A stretch of DNA of 64,000 nt from Theristus sp. LFF4_11 (lineage: Eukaryota; Nematoda; Chromadorea; Monhysterida; Xyalidae): contig JASANC010002606.1 of assembly GCA_030248135.1 (NCBI GenBank), forward strand, positions 1 to 64,000. Direction: 5' to 3'. A model generated the notes under the pieces. It did not search any database, was not told the DNA's origin, and worked only from the letters and a program-made list of their open reading frames with translations. Positions 1 through 10,808 of this stretch are shown here, one piece after another. The translations under genes were made by a program, and so were the position numbers. Position 1 is the first letter of the stretch; every line of letters begins with the position of its first letter.

Positions 1-144
1 TTTAAACCAAGAAACCGGTTTTGGTTACAGTATAACATTTTGCTTCCTTTAGCTTTCAAGCAACTGTACTGTAGTGGCGAGAGAAACAGTTAATTTTGAA
101 TTAAGAAATTTCTTTTTGCATCTTTTTGGCAGCGGTGGCACTCG

Positions 145-699
145 GTGATTGGTCAAATTGACGTAGCACACGCAGATTGGTCCGCGGTTTGCCATAAAGC
201 GCTGGCGCAAGCCCCGAAAATTTTCAGTTGCTCACTTTTTTTGCCGTTCTTGCCCCATTCTGCCATGACCGTGCACTTGATGACGACGCGCACCAGCCAC
301 AGCGCTGGGCGTGGTGTCATCATCAGCAGCTTTGACCAAATACAGAGGTCATGGCTGCTGATGTTGGTCATCGGCTGCATGGTGCCCTGGGCAAGCGGCG
401 TTGACTGCGGCGCGGCGGGAGATTACACCGAGGGTGAAGGCGTGTGGATGACCCTCAACGTGGCCGTCTCTGCCCTTCCCATCCGGCGCAGCTGTTATAG
501 TCTGCTCCGTCACTCGCTCCCCGCTGCCGTGTCACATTGGGCCCGGCGGAACGCTACTTTCTCACCATGCAGTGGGGCAAAAATCGAATTTCAGGGGTCA
601 AACAGGACGGCATGTGAACTGCCTGCCAGAGACATCTCTTTTGTGTTTCTCCAGATCACAAAAGCCAAGGCAAAAAATCAAAAACAGCGATTTGATTGA
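145..699 (+). other. Unrecognised ORF with hydrophobic segment, kept in both arms
   Basis: An open frame of up to 184 codons, with its counterpart at 22,270-21,698 on the minus strand. Near its middle a hydrophobic run (WLLMLVIGCMVPWASG) is followed by a cysteine and acidic/glycine residues. That could be a signal or membrane segment and so part of an exon of a secreted protein. I find no family match. The minus strand here is also partly open. Preservation in the two arms says little, because the arms are recent copies of each other. A real exon is possible but unproven. Confidence 0.15.
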
Positions 700-1088
700 A
701 CCGAAACTGGCTGCTGCTACTCGGTTGTATTTGTCTCGTTTGTTGCGTTGCTATTTGAGAAGTGCATGCATTTTTTTGTTGTTGTTGTCGATTGTCATGT
801 TTTTCTTTTTCTGTGTTCATTGTTTTCATACTTTGTAAATATTTCATTGCACGTACCACGTAGCAGCCATCTTTAGTTCAACTTTATTCGCTGTGTACAA
901 AAAAGTTTTTACCGGAGAGGAAGGAAGAAACATTGAAGAAACGTCTCTCGCAGACAGTTCATGTCCCAGCGCCATGCCGGACTGTTTGGAGATGATTTTC
1001 AGAAGGGGAGGGGAATAAAAACGCAGGCTTTCAACATTTCAAGTTACTGCATGCTGAGAAAACGTAGTCGGCCACCGGACAACCCTCT

Positions 1089-1298
1089 TTGGCAGGACAG
1101 CGGTTTGGACTCGAAGCGGAGTGGTGCGCAGCTTTCAATGGTTGTTTTGGGCTTGACGTGCCTAGAGGGTTTGAAGCGTGCCGGGCGTCTCTGGTCCCTA
1201 CTCTCGAGTTCTGCAGTCAGCACGCTTGTTCAACGGTGCCATGTGGTCGGTGTCAGCATCAGCAACCGTGTCCCCTGTCAATGGGTCGGGGACTGTGA
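1089..1298 (+). other. Unrecognised cysteine-rich open stretch, kept in both arms
   Basis: A 69-codon open frame with nine cysteines, including a CSQHACSTVPCGRCQHQQ-type cluster. The right arm (21,305-21,096, minus strand) has the same frame with a single conservative change. It could be an exon of a small secreted or metal-binding protein, or a chance ORF. No splice structure could be fixed. Confidence 0.15.
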
Positions 1299-3932
1299 TG
1301 GTGACACTGCGGTGACTGGGTCACGTGGTCGCGGTGTTCGGTTGTGTCAGAGCTGGAGGCGGAGCTATGGAGAGCCTCCCGTGAGCAACTCACCATCAAA
1401 ATTGATCGACTTCGATCAATTTTGAGCAAAATTTTGAAAAATCCGTATTTTGGAAACAGAACTGGTTGGTCTTCGCTTGGACTGAAGAAGACCACAACTG
1501 TTTCTTGCGACGCAAGAGACAATGCGTTGTCAAATCAAAACATAAAACCCCAATTTTCTGGCATTTTCAAAATCTATCTTCTAGCATTCAAAAACACTCA
1601 CAAATTAAAGAAAAATCTGTTATTTCAGTGCTTCTTTATTTGGTGGTCGAATAATCCCGCTGAATCTTTCAAAAGCGATAAAATTTTGTCAAAATTTCAA
1701 AAATGGTAGTTTTTCTAAGAAAAACATCCATTTTTGGTGTTGTTTTGGTGAAATTCGGAATGTTGCATTCTGTTTTTTTGCCAAACAACCAACCCGCTGC
1801 CTGCTAGCTGAAAAGCCGAAGAACGAACGGCCACAGGCAAACCCAAACGGCACATTCGCTCGAGCGAACGTGCGCGTTCGGGACTGGAGCGTGCAGGCGA
1901 CCAGGGCGGAGCAATCACGGCCAGTCCGTTCCGGAGGGGCGACGCGACGAACGCCAGAAACAGCTTGGCAAGTGAAGTGGCTGCAATTTCATTGCATCTG
2001 TTGTCACCCACCGCAACTTGATTCAATCCATTATTCAAAATTTCAGCTTCCAACCGAAAGTCGAAACGCACCCACCAAGTGGCCGGCCTGTCAGCGAACT
2101 TTCTAACGACGCCACACACGACAAAGCCACCGACAACCAAGGAGCAACGTGCCTCCGGTTCGGACGTCAAAGAAGCCGCATATCAGCCAGGTTAGTAGTG
2201 GGTTTTGAGGGTGGTTTGCTAAATTTTCCTCGATAGGAGGTTCGTGATGATTAAAAAGTTCGATGTATCGATGTACTGGCTGCTGATTGGTTGTTTACAC
2301 ACCATCAGGATTCAATGCAATGCGAATGCAGTGCAGCCAATCCACCATGCTGGAAAAAACGGCGTGTCTTGGAACGGTGGGAGGGCCTCGTGTGTTTTCC
2401 ATTGTGTTCAGTCTGGTTTTGGTCGTTCGACCATTTTTCAGCTGCCCTTTCTCGTTCGTTTACAGCCCGCCCTGTCGCGTCATCATCCATCCGTCATCCC
2501 CTTGCCTTAGCACCAACCAATCAACTCCTTGCCGTCGACGCGCAGACGCCTGGACGAGACCTCTGCTGCCTGCTTCATCCCGGCCCGAACGTTGCAACAA
2601 AATGCACCCCATAAACACCCGAATCGAGTTATCCCTGTTCACATTCACGTTGCGCGGTTTTGAAAACTAAGTAAAAGTTGTATATTCATTCAGTGAAAGT
2701 TCAGTTTTTTGTGATATGCTGTTTTGTGATCTTGGTTTGTGTGATTCGTGAATGGTTTCCCTGTCGGGCCGGGCCGGGCCGGGATGAGCAGCACAACAGA
2801 GTGCACGCACAGGTCTCGTTGTCCACTACGCCATCACCCGCTGCAAACGACAACGCAGAGCTGCCAGCTGATCAAAACTTGGAACGCCACGGCGATTGTG
2901 ACTGGTTGGTAACGAAAAAGTATTTTCAGGTCGTTAAGACGTTCATTTGAAAACAGAGTGTTACTTTTTTTCGTGTGTGTGATTTTCGTGCTTCTGTTTT
3001 CCGTTGCACGTTTCACCCGATCGGTTTAGTAAACCTGAGTGATCTTAGACGAGCAAATTCGTTGGTTGGCTTTTTTTCCACTAATAATCTGCTTGTCGAT
3101 CAAATTTGGTCGAATAGGGTTGTTTCGGTGTTTATGATTGTTGTCCTGGTTTTTGTTTTGAATGCTTCGCAAAAATGTTTCGCAGACTGCATGCATGCAT
3201 CAGTCGCTGTTGGCATCTTTTACTCTTTTTCGTTTACTACTAGGGTCCGAAATTTAAGTGAAAATTCCCAATTTTTTATAATTCAGAAAATTCGAAATGC
3301 TGGAGTAAAATGTGAAAGTTGACCAAAAGTAGGTGCATTCAAACCGCGCTAAAGCGTAGAGTCCGAATTTTGCATGAGACAAATTCAATTATTTTCACAA
3401 CTCCGCTTTGAAAAAAAAAATTGTTCGCTTCTCGCTGTGTGCTTTGCTGATCATGGCTGATGCACCATCAAACACAATGCATTTGGAAAATATGAAATGT
3501 AAAAAAGACCGTGACTGCGATTCCTAATTTGTGTTTGAGAAGCATCCGCTTGTTGTGTCAAAAGTGTGAATTGGTCTGGTTGCTGTTAAAGAATCAAAAG
3601 CAGAAAAACTCGCAGCTGCATGCGAATTTATTTTTTAACACTGTTGGAGATTGGATTTCAATTTCAAATCAAAATTTAAACTTTTTTGAAACTTCAAAAC
3701 TTCCAAAGCCGAGATTTGAAACGTGCATCTACTAATCAAGGCTTTCTGAGCCTTAGACAGCCTAGACGTACAGACGCCTGAAGCAGCCTAGATGTGTTTG
3801 ACAGCACGCGTGGCTAGAAAACAGTTGTGCAAGCAGCTAAAAAGCATGATAATCCCGTAACATTTTCACTTTCTTCGTGCCGCGCAACAAATGCACAGCA
3901 TTCTCAGGGGCAGATCAACACAGACGGGTGCA

Positions 3933-6900
3933 ATGGCGTCATCATCGCTACGCGACCGCGACTTGACGCAGTGGCTGGAGAACAAAGTCGGTGCTCAGGA
4001 CGACTTGTGGAACAAGACGAACAATCAAAGCGGCTTGTTGAACGCCGAAGTGCTGGATTCACTCGACGGGTGCTTCCACGATTTGCGGTCGCACACCAAA
4101 CTCAGAATTCTGCTGGTGCTGTTGCACACGCCGCCTCGACAGATTGAATCGGTTGGTTGGTTGGGTGGTGTTGAACTCGGTTGGTTTGCTTCAGTGAGTC
4201 AGCCGATTGCTCGCGAATTTGGCTTTCCCGATCGGACGCGTGCTATTTGGAAAGCTGATCAGCGTTTTTTTAGTTTTGAGAAAACTGTGCCTAGAGCTCC
4301 AGATGTGACGGAGTTGAATCCCGGTTACTGTTACTGTGAATGGCAACCAACGTAAATAAGTTACCTTTTCTGCAAATCAAAAAGTCATTGTTTCTGAATT
4401 CAGTGGTCAACATCAGCACTGAACTTGATCGAGCTCGCTGCCAAGGACGCCGAAGACTGGGTGTCCACGATCGGCGGTCTGCTGAAGACGTACTGCCAAA
4501 CGTACGGTCTGTTTCGATATCAAAAACGAGGAGACTCATTTCGCTCGAACGCTCGCCGAGTTGAGAACGACAGGTCAGACGAGCGAATTGCAGCGATTGA
4601 TATATTCTGCTGATGATAATTTGCGACAATAATTTTTTTTAATTTTGTGTCCGTTGTTTAAAAATGATGCGAGGAAAGGAATTTTGGCAAATATGGAAGA
4701 CACTTTTTATTGTGGTTCATTACTAACTGTTTATTACTTGCAGTCCGTGAACGAGCGCAAGAGTTCGGCGATCTGCTGTCGCTGTTGCCGGTTGAGTCAT
4801 CGTACCTCTCAGCAACGGCCGTGTCCGCGCTGTGTCCCCAACGGTCTTGGCCACACAACAACAGCGAATCGCACAACGCCATTTCACACTGCGACGGCGC
4901 CCACGGTCGGCAACACTCCGCGCTGAGTTGCTCACGAAATGTTCGCTTTTATGGTTCATGTCTTTGGTTTGCATGTCGCACTTGAGTTACATCAAGTTGA
5001 TTCGTTGATTGTTTTTTTGGAACGCGAACTCTTGCCTGAGCGTTGATCCACCGCAGATCACAGTGGTGCATTGTGCTTACTTATAACCTCATTGGTTTCA
5101 TTTGTTGTTTCATTGATTGAATTTTTTACTGTTTAGCTGTCGACGGAGCAAACCAGCACAAACGCTGTTACGTCACCGGCAGGATATTTATTGCACCCTG
5201 CACTAATGAAACGCGAGGGTGGATCAAAGGCAAGTGTGATGTTCTAATTAAAATAATCAAACGTAGTGATTTCGTTCGTTTGTGTTCAAATTTTCCCTTT
5301 AAAATGGGTTTCGTTCGTTTCAGCTTATCGAGATTGACGAGACACCGCAAGCATTGCGACGGAAACGAAAACAATGGGGTTGGATTGCGTTGAATTTGAA
5401 TTGTTTTCACGGGCGATCATTTTTGCCATCCACAACTGGTGTCTTATCGTCCTGTAAAAAATCTACAGAAAACGAACAAGAACAACAACAGCGCAACGAG
5501 AAGGAAGAACAGAAGCGACGTATGCTCGAAGAGAAGGAACAGCGCAAGGCGGATGCTGAGGCTGCGCGGGAGGCGAAGAAACGAGCTCGCCAACAAGAAA
5601 TTGTACGCGTTCTGCTTGCAGTTTTTGAGCTTTCGTTTTGGCTCCGAGGCTCAGTGCGCCCTTAGATAGGTAATTTCTTTTTCACCCAAAACGCATTGAA
5701 TCGCAGAACCTAAAAAATTAATGAGTTCTTTTTTCCAATACTTTTTTTGAAAAAAGGAACTCAAGTGAACATAAATGTTTTCTTTTGCCACTTTTGTTCT
5801 TGTTTCAGGAGGCACTTCGTGCGAAGAAAGCTGAAGAGAAAACTGCAAAGAAGACTGGAAAAGGTGCCAAATTAGCAGTAAGTAAATGCATCAGTTGATC
5901 CGGTTTGTTTTTCTCTTTCAAAAAAACGTTTTTGTTCAGTTTTTGTCTTTTTTAATCAGCAGAACAACGACGACGACGACGACGAAACCGAGAAAGATGC
6001 CGAGGACACGGATGATGAGTACAAGGAGGTTGACAACGAGCTGGACACGGAGAGTGCGCAAGCAGCAAGCTCAATCATTGGCGATCCAACGCCGACCACG
6101 CTACCGCTGCCATTGTGCCGTCGCAACGATTGCAACATGAACGTCAGTGAATCCCGAAAATTGATGTTACTTCTCAGTATTCACCATTATTTCTGTTTTT
6201 CAAAAGACTTGCCAAAAGCGATTAGTAGAAAGTAGGTTAGTAAAACGCAAACAGGGCGCCAAGTAACACAGTAATGTTGCACATACACGATATTACAGCA
6301 GTAGCGTGCGTGTGAACGTTGTTTGTTTGTTTTGTGGCTGTGCAACAGTACTGTATAGTGAACCGTTTTCAAGCAAGGACTTTCAGAATGATTTTCGCGT
6401 TACGACAACGACAAATGAATTGAGACATGCAAATCCTTGCCACCCCCAAGCAGACGCAAGCATCATTTGCAGCGAGCACGTGCGTGCGCTCGATCAGCCA
6501 GCCGCGTGTGCACGTGCCGTCAACGTGCGCGCCCGCAGCAGCAGCAGCACCGCACATTCCCTTCACGACGGCCGTCTGTGTCACCGCCCCATCAGCAGCA
6601 CAACAACAAACACAATTCCAACCTCAGCCGCGGCCGAGTTACCTTCCCGCAACTGGATTTCCTTCTGCGAGCACTTCCTTGCAGGCAGCGCAGTCAACTG
6701 CTGCCGTGGACACGCTGCCGCCGTTGAATCCGCTGCTGCCAAGCCAGATGGTCAGTTGAGCAGTCATCAATTTTGATTTTAATTAGACATTCGGTTCAAC
6801 ATGTCATTAGCTGTTGCATTTTTGAAAACTGAACAGTTCCGCCAACTGATTCGCCACACCAACCAAATGATCAAACGCAAAAGCACTGTTCTTGCACAGT

Positions 6901-7637
6901 TCGCATAAGCTGATAGGTGAACGAGTTCTTGCGTCACACGTGCCAAACATCGTTGCAGCCGTCGCGCGTGTCTTTCGGTGGCATGCACGGCGGCGTGCTG
7001 ACGCCACTCCGATGCCACAACAAACGCCACGGCCACAGCACCAATGCCCATGCGTACCGCGGTGCCCGTGAACACGCAGCAACAGTCCGTCAGTGCAACC
7101 AGCGCAACAGCAACACGCCAAACGAGCCCCCAATGCTCACTGTCACGGTTAGTCAGCAGCGTTATCAAAGGTGAAAACGGTGACTTTGAAGCAAACAAAA
7201 CATGCAACAACTGATGCAACTAGCGCAGGATATGTTCCGAACAGCGAACAAACTCAGTCGACCTGAGAAAGCGATGGCTGGCAATCGAGGTTCGCTTTAT
7301 TTGTTTTTGATCAAACTTCACGTTGCCTGTTTGAAATTATTCATACATCCATCCATCCATCTAAGATCTATTATCTTACTCCAGAGAACCCGTGTCCGCA
7401 GATGGGCAACGTTCTGCCAGTGCGACTGTCGGAGGAGCATGCAATGGACGTGCTCGCTGGAGCAGCGCAGCCGTCGCCGTGCATCGTTGAAACGTTCTTT
7501 CAAGTAAGAATGGCGCACAGTGTGCTTGTTGCTTCATAGCCGTTCAAGCTTGTATTCGTGCAAACGGATCATTTTCTGTGCAGATGAATTTCAAAACTTG
7601 TGAATGGAAACGCCTTCGAAAAGTGCGAGCCGCTTAG
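3933..7637 (+). CDS. NELFA: Negative elongation factor subunit A (NELF-A), damaged copy
   Basis: NELF-A is the subunit of the nuclear NELF complex that helps hold RNA polymerase II in promoter-proximal pausing. Exon 1 (3,933-4,151; alternative upstream ATG at 3,891) encodes an N-terminus (MASSSLRDRDLTQWLENK) like the human protein. Exon 2 is 4,404-4,573 and exon 3 is 4,744-4,940, containing HFTLRRRPRSATLRAELL. Later exons: 5,324-5,378 (LIEIDETPQALRRKRKQ), 5,469-5,602 (charged, coiled-coil-like), 5,809-5,877, 5,963-6,142 (acidic), about 6,425-6,750 (Ala/Gln/Pro-rich), about 6,917-7,150 (uncertain frame), about 7,202-7,289 (AQDMFRTANKLSRPEKAMAG), 7,385-7,503 and 7,584-7,637 (MNFKTCEWKRLRK, stop 7,635). 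The last three match the conserved NELF-A C-terminus. Oddities: exon 2 lacks a CT dinucleotide present in the right-arm copy; exon 3 changes frame at about 4,843; exons 4-5 are reduced to 93 bp (5,137-5,229). It may be a pseudogene or a mis-assembled locus. Confidence 0.85.
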
Positions 7638-7757
7638 CATGGATATTGTTGGATTTTAAAAATTGTTGATTTTTTTGGTGCCATCTTTTTTCAGAAGTGA
7701 TTGATTTTTGAAAACAACGAACATTTCTATGATAAAGCATTTTTTCATTACGTGTAG

Positions 7758-7917
7758 AGAAAGATATTTGGGTTGTTACGTAGTTTATTTGGGTTTGCTT
7801 ATTAGGATGACACGACAACGACAATAATAAAAACAGACCGAACACTGATCACAGATTATCACAGCTTATATAGCCAATATAATTACGTGTAATTACACAG
7901 TTATCGTTGTTCCCAAC
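7758..7917 (-). repeat. 3' LTR of the gag-only element
   Basis: 160 bp. On the minus strand it begins GTTGGGAAC and ends ATATCTTTCT. It contains a TATATAAG promoter-like box. It appears identical to the copy at 10,237-10,396. Confidence 0.93.
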
Positions 7918-8122
7918 TTCTCCCCAACAATTGAAAATGATTTATCACATATTTGATTGAAATTGTTGATTGATTGTTTTGTTGATTTGATTGGAAGATT
8001 TGTTGATTTGATTTGACTGTTTTTTGATTGAGATTTGTTGATTTGATTTTTTGGTTGGAAGTTTTCTTTGTGTTTTCACATCGTTTCGTTTCAACCGTTT
8101 CGTTTCATCACGCACGTCATCA

Positions 8123-9745
8123 CTATTCGTCGACGCCTCCTTCATCGCGCGGGCTGTGGTCGTAGTCGTCCTCCTCAGCTTTGCCCACGTCGTTTGTCGC
8201 TGTTCGAGGATACTTGGCCGGTTTGTTTCGTCCGTAGACTCTCGCAATCAACTGCTTTTCTGCGTCTGACATTCTAAACTGCGGATGCCAATTTCGGAAT
8301 CTTGCGAATTTTGGTGAATAGTTTTGCTGTTGATGATTTTGCTGTCGCGTGTCGTGTCGAATGCGGGAACATCGACCGATGTATTGCGTGGTTTGCTGTT
8401 GCTGATTATTGATTTGTGGAGTGATTTGATTGTTGGCGAACTGGTAGTTCTCAATCTGATTGTAATGTTGCTGATTATGACCAAACTGGTCGCTGAATTG
8501 CGGTTTGTAGTTGAAGTTTGTTTCGTGGTTTTCACGGCTCGTGTTTTGGTAATTCGGCTTGCTGCCGTTGTCTTTGTTTTTCTGCCGATCGTCGTCACGG
8601 CTGTTCTTTTTCTTTTTGAAGTTTTCGCAGTCTTCGATTCCCTGGATTTTATCCACAATTTCTCGGAAATTGAGACCCTTGAACTTCTGGTCCTCGGCTT
8701 TGCTCGACAACAACGGATCAAGCAATCCTTGCACAAACTTGTTGATCAACGTCGTTTTGACAAACGGTATATAGTTGCCATCCGAACCGCGATAGTTATG
8801 CCCAGTGGCAAGAAGCAAATTCTCCAGACGTAGTCCGAAGGCGCGCACAGATTCTCCTTCCTGTCGCGTTGCTGTATCGAGTTCGTAGACGGATGTAATT
8901 GCCTCATTTCTTGGTCCGTAGATGGACTCAAGGTACTTGATGGACTCCTCCGAATTTTCACGCACTCCTTGTGGCTGTTGATCGAAAGCAAACAATGCGT
9001 CGTCGGAAAGACACATACGAATGTGCTCGACCGCGATTTTTGGCGGTGGGTCCCATAGCTCCAGTCTGGTCTGCAGACTGCTGAGCCAGGTGCGGAATTT
9101 GTGATTTTTGGCTGGGTCGAATTTTTGCCATTTTTCTGACAACAACATCATGTATGCTTTGTCATTGTCGGTCGTACCGTTGGTGACATTCTGTTTACAG
9201 CAGTGGTCATGATCCACGCTCAACTTCTGCTGATTCTGCAGTTCGAGAATCTGACTGAACATGGTCATCATAAACTCATTTTGCTTTTGCAGTTGATCGT
9301 ACTGTTTCTGCATTTGCTGTTGTTGTTGCATGACCAATTGAATCAATTGCTCTGAGACTCCCGTCTCCGTTTTCATTTTATCGCGCCTGGGACTTAACCC
9401 ACTGGCCTTCATTTTATCGTGCCTGGGACTCAACCCACTGGCCTCGTCATTTGCCTTGGGAATTAACCCAGTAGGCTCACCAATCAGATTTTCGGTCCTG
9501 GGAATCAACCCAGTGGACTCATTTGCCTTGGGAATGAACCCAGTAGGCTCATCAATCAGCTCTTTGGTCCTGGGAATCAACCCAGTGGACTCATATCTTG
9601 CCTTGGGAATTAACCCAGTAGGCACATGCTCATCGCTACGAATATGCGCACTTATCAGACGCTTCGTGTGGCCTTTGAGTCTGTGCGCGTTGTAGCATTT
9701 TTGTCGAGCTGAGCATGCTGATCGCCGTCGGCACTGTCGTATCAC
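8123..9745 (-). CDS. Retrotransposon Gag capsid-like protein with peptide repeat
   Basis: An open frame of 540 codons in the +1 frame relative to ORF1. No ATG is seen before the repeat region, so a frameshift from ORF1 is the likely route of expression. The N-terminal part carries about seven imperfect copies of a (P/S)TGLIP(K/R) motif (encoded at about 9,360-9,630), the last two as ASGLSPR. A glutamine-rich coiled-coil-like stretch follows. The capsid-like core is typical of retrotransposon Gag: the order of WLSSLQTRLELW, then YGPRNEAI, then FVQGLLDPLL fits Ty3-type families. The C-terminal part is basic and rich in Asn/Gln. No CCHC zinc knuckle is visible. Confidence 0.85.
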   Translation of the reverse strand: MIRQCRRRSACSARQKCYNAHRLKGHTKRLISAHIRSDEHVPTGLIPKARYESTGLIPRTKELIDEPTGFIPKANESTGLIPRTENLIGEPTGLIPKANDEASGLSPRHDKMKASGLSPRRDKMKTETGVSEQLIQLVMQQQQQMQKQYDQLQKQNEFMMTMFSQILELQNQQKLSVDHDHCCKQNVTNGTTDNDKAYMMLLSEKWQKFDPAKNHKFRTWLSSLQTRLELWDPPPKIAVEHIRMCLSDDALFAFDQQPQGVRENSEESIKYLESIYGPRNEAITSVYELDTATRQEGESVRAFGLRLENLLLATGHNYRGSDGNYIPFVKTTLINKFVQGLLDPLLSSKAEDQKFKGLNFREIVDKIQGIEDCENFKKKKNSRDDDRQKNKDNGSKPNYQNTSRENHETNFNYKPQFSDQFGHNQQHYNQIENYQFANNQITPQINNQQQQTTQYIGRCSRIRHDTRQQNHQQQNYSPKFARFRNWHPQFRMSDAEKQLIARVYGRNKPAKYPRTATNDVGKAEEDDYDHSPRDEGGVDE

Positions 9746-10142
9746 TTCTGTGCGAGACGCTCGATTGTGCCTGTGTCATACTGTTCAAATCAGCATTTTC
9801 AGGATCATGCATTTGTCCCCAAGTCAGAAACTGTTTATACTTGAAGACTTCGCTCACAAATCCTCGGGCCCTATCAGCCAACTCGTCAATGGGTGCGACC
9901 AAAGAAGGTGCAATGTTTCGCTTGACTCTGCACTGCAAGGTCCGACTTAGCTTTTTTTTCTCCTGCAGCGTCCTGCAAATTCGGTTGAGTCCTGCCCGAT
10001 CCTGCTGGTCCTCATAGCGGTCAATGAGACAATCCAGGTCTCTGCGGGTCATGTGTACCGTATCGGTGTCGGACGTGTTCAGCGAGTCAGGGCTGGGATC
10101 ACGGCTGACGACTGAACTCTCGCTGTCAAAGTGTCGCGACAT
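9636..10142 (-). CDS. Retrotransposon ORF1, N-terminal part of Gag
   Basis: This frame has an ATG at 10,142 (MSRHFDSESS) and ends with a stop at 9,636. The product is hydrophilic, with a serine-rich start and a charged central part (KKLSRTLQCRVKRN). It overlaps the next frame by about 110 nt, with the downstream frame at +1. I infer that the two frames together make one Gag polyprotein. A one-base lesion in this copy would give the same picture. Confidence 0.7.
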   Translation of the reverse strand: MSRHFDSESSVVSRDPSPDSLNTSDTDTVHMTRRDLDCLIDRYEDQQDRAGLNRICRTLQEKKKLSRTLQCRVKRNIAPSLVAPIDELADRARGFVSEVFKYKQFLTWGQMHDPENADLNSMTQAQSSVSHRSDTTVPTAISMLSSTKMLQRAQTQRPHEASDKCAYS

Positions 10143-10236
10143 GATGCTGATCGTGCTGTTGTGCGGATTGCACTGTTGCACACTGTGGTTTTCCTTCTTT
10201 ATAGATGATGACTGTACGAGCCAAACGTTGGGCGCC

Positions 10237-10396
10237 AGAAAGATATTTGGGTTGTTACGTAGTTTATTTGGGTTTGCTTATTAGGATGACACGACAACGA
10301 CAATAATAAAAACAGACCGAACACTGATCACAGATTATCACAGCTTATATAGCCAATATAATTACGTGTAATTACACAGTTATCGTTGTTCCCAAC
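10237..10396 (-). repeat. 5' LTR of the gag-only element
   Basis: 160 bp, a direct repeat of 7,758-7,917. On the minus strand it is followed at once by the TGGCGCCCAACG primer-binding-site-like sequence. Its right edge borders the TGTAG target duplication. Confidence 0.93.
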
Positions 10397-10808
10397 TGTA
10401 GCAAAGGAATATGGATGTGTGTTCTGAATCAAAATGTTTCTGAAATATTTGTTAATTTCTCTGTACTCGAAACTGCTTTTGCGTTTTGTGGCTTTGTGGC
10501 ATGGCAGTTAGAACTAGCAGCCGATTTTTGAAAACAACGAACATTTCTATGATAAAGCAGTTTTTCATTACGTATAGCAAAGTAGTATGGATGTGTGTTC
10601 TGAATCAAAATGTTTCTGAAATATTTGTTAATTTCTCTCTACTCGAAACTGCTTTTGCGTTTTGTGGCTTTGTGGCATGGCAGTTACAACTAGCAGCCGT
10701 TATCACCTGCGACCGCCGATCTCGCCCAACCCGTCGCAAGTCTAGGACTGAACCGTCCAACTAGGTCCAAAACTGTCCAAAACACCCAACTTCTGATGCT
10801 ACATTGTA

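Larger units (their letters stand above)
1..5235. repeat. Left arm of a large inverted duplication
   Basis: The reverse complement of this arm is found between 22,390 and 15,950. Base 1 pairs with 22,390. Collinearity holds to about 3,195 (paired with about 18,690), at high identity with scattered indels. The remainder, 3,195-5,235, is also present in the right arm, but in a different block order. The arm contains the 5' exons of NELFA. Upstream of 3,890 I recognise no gene. Two open stretches are kept in both arms: 145-699, with a hydrophobic segment ending in a VDCGAAGDY-like stretch, and 1,089-1,298, which is rich in cysteine. They could be exons of an unknown gene or chance ORFs. Confidence 0.9.
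7758..10396 (-). mobile_element. Gag-only LTR retrotransposon (non-autonomous)
   Basis: A 2,639-bp element read on the minus strand. Two 160-bp LTRs (10,237-10,396 and 7,758-7,917) appear identical by eye, so the insertion is recent. It is flanked by a 5-bp target duplication TGTAG (7,753-7,757 and 10,397-10,401). Next to the 5' LTR is a primer-binding-site-like TGGCGCCCAACG (about 10,237-10,226). A purine tract TTGGGGAGAAG lies just before the 3' LTR (about 7,930-7,918). The interior encodes only Gag-like protein. No reverse transcriptase, integrase or protease is visible, so enzymes must come from elsewhere. This is the layout described for TR-GAG elements. Confidence 0.93.
7703..10699. repeat. 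177-bp tandem duplication, one copy split by a retrotransposon
   Basis: The unit begins GATTTTTGAAAACAACGAAC. Copy 1 is 7,703-7,757 continued at 10,402-10,522. Copy 2 is 10,523-10,699 and uninterrupted. Copy 2 therefore shows the empty target site (CATTACG TATAG CAAAG), against the filled site in copy 1, which is flanked by TGTAG on both sides. Confidence 0.9.
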
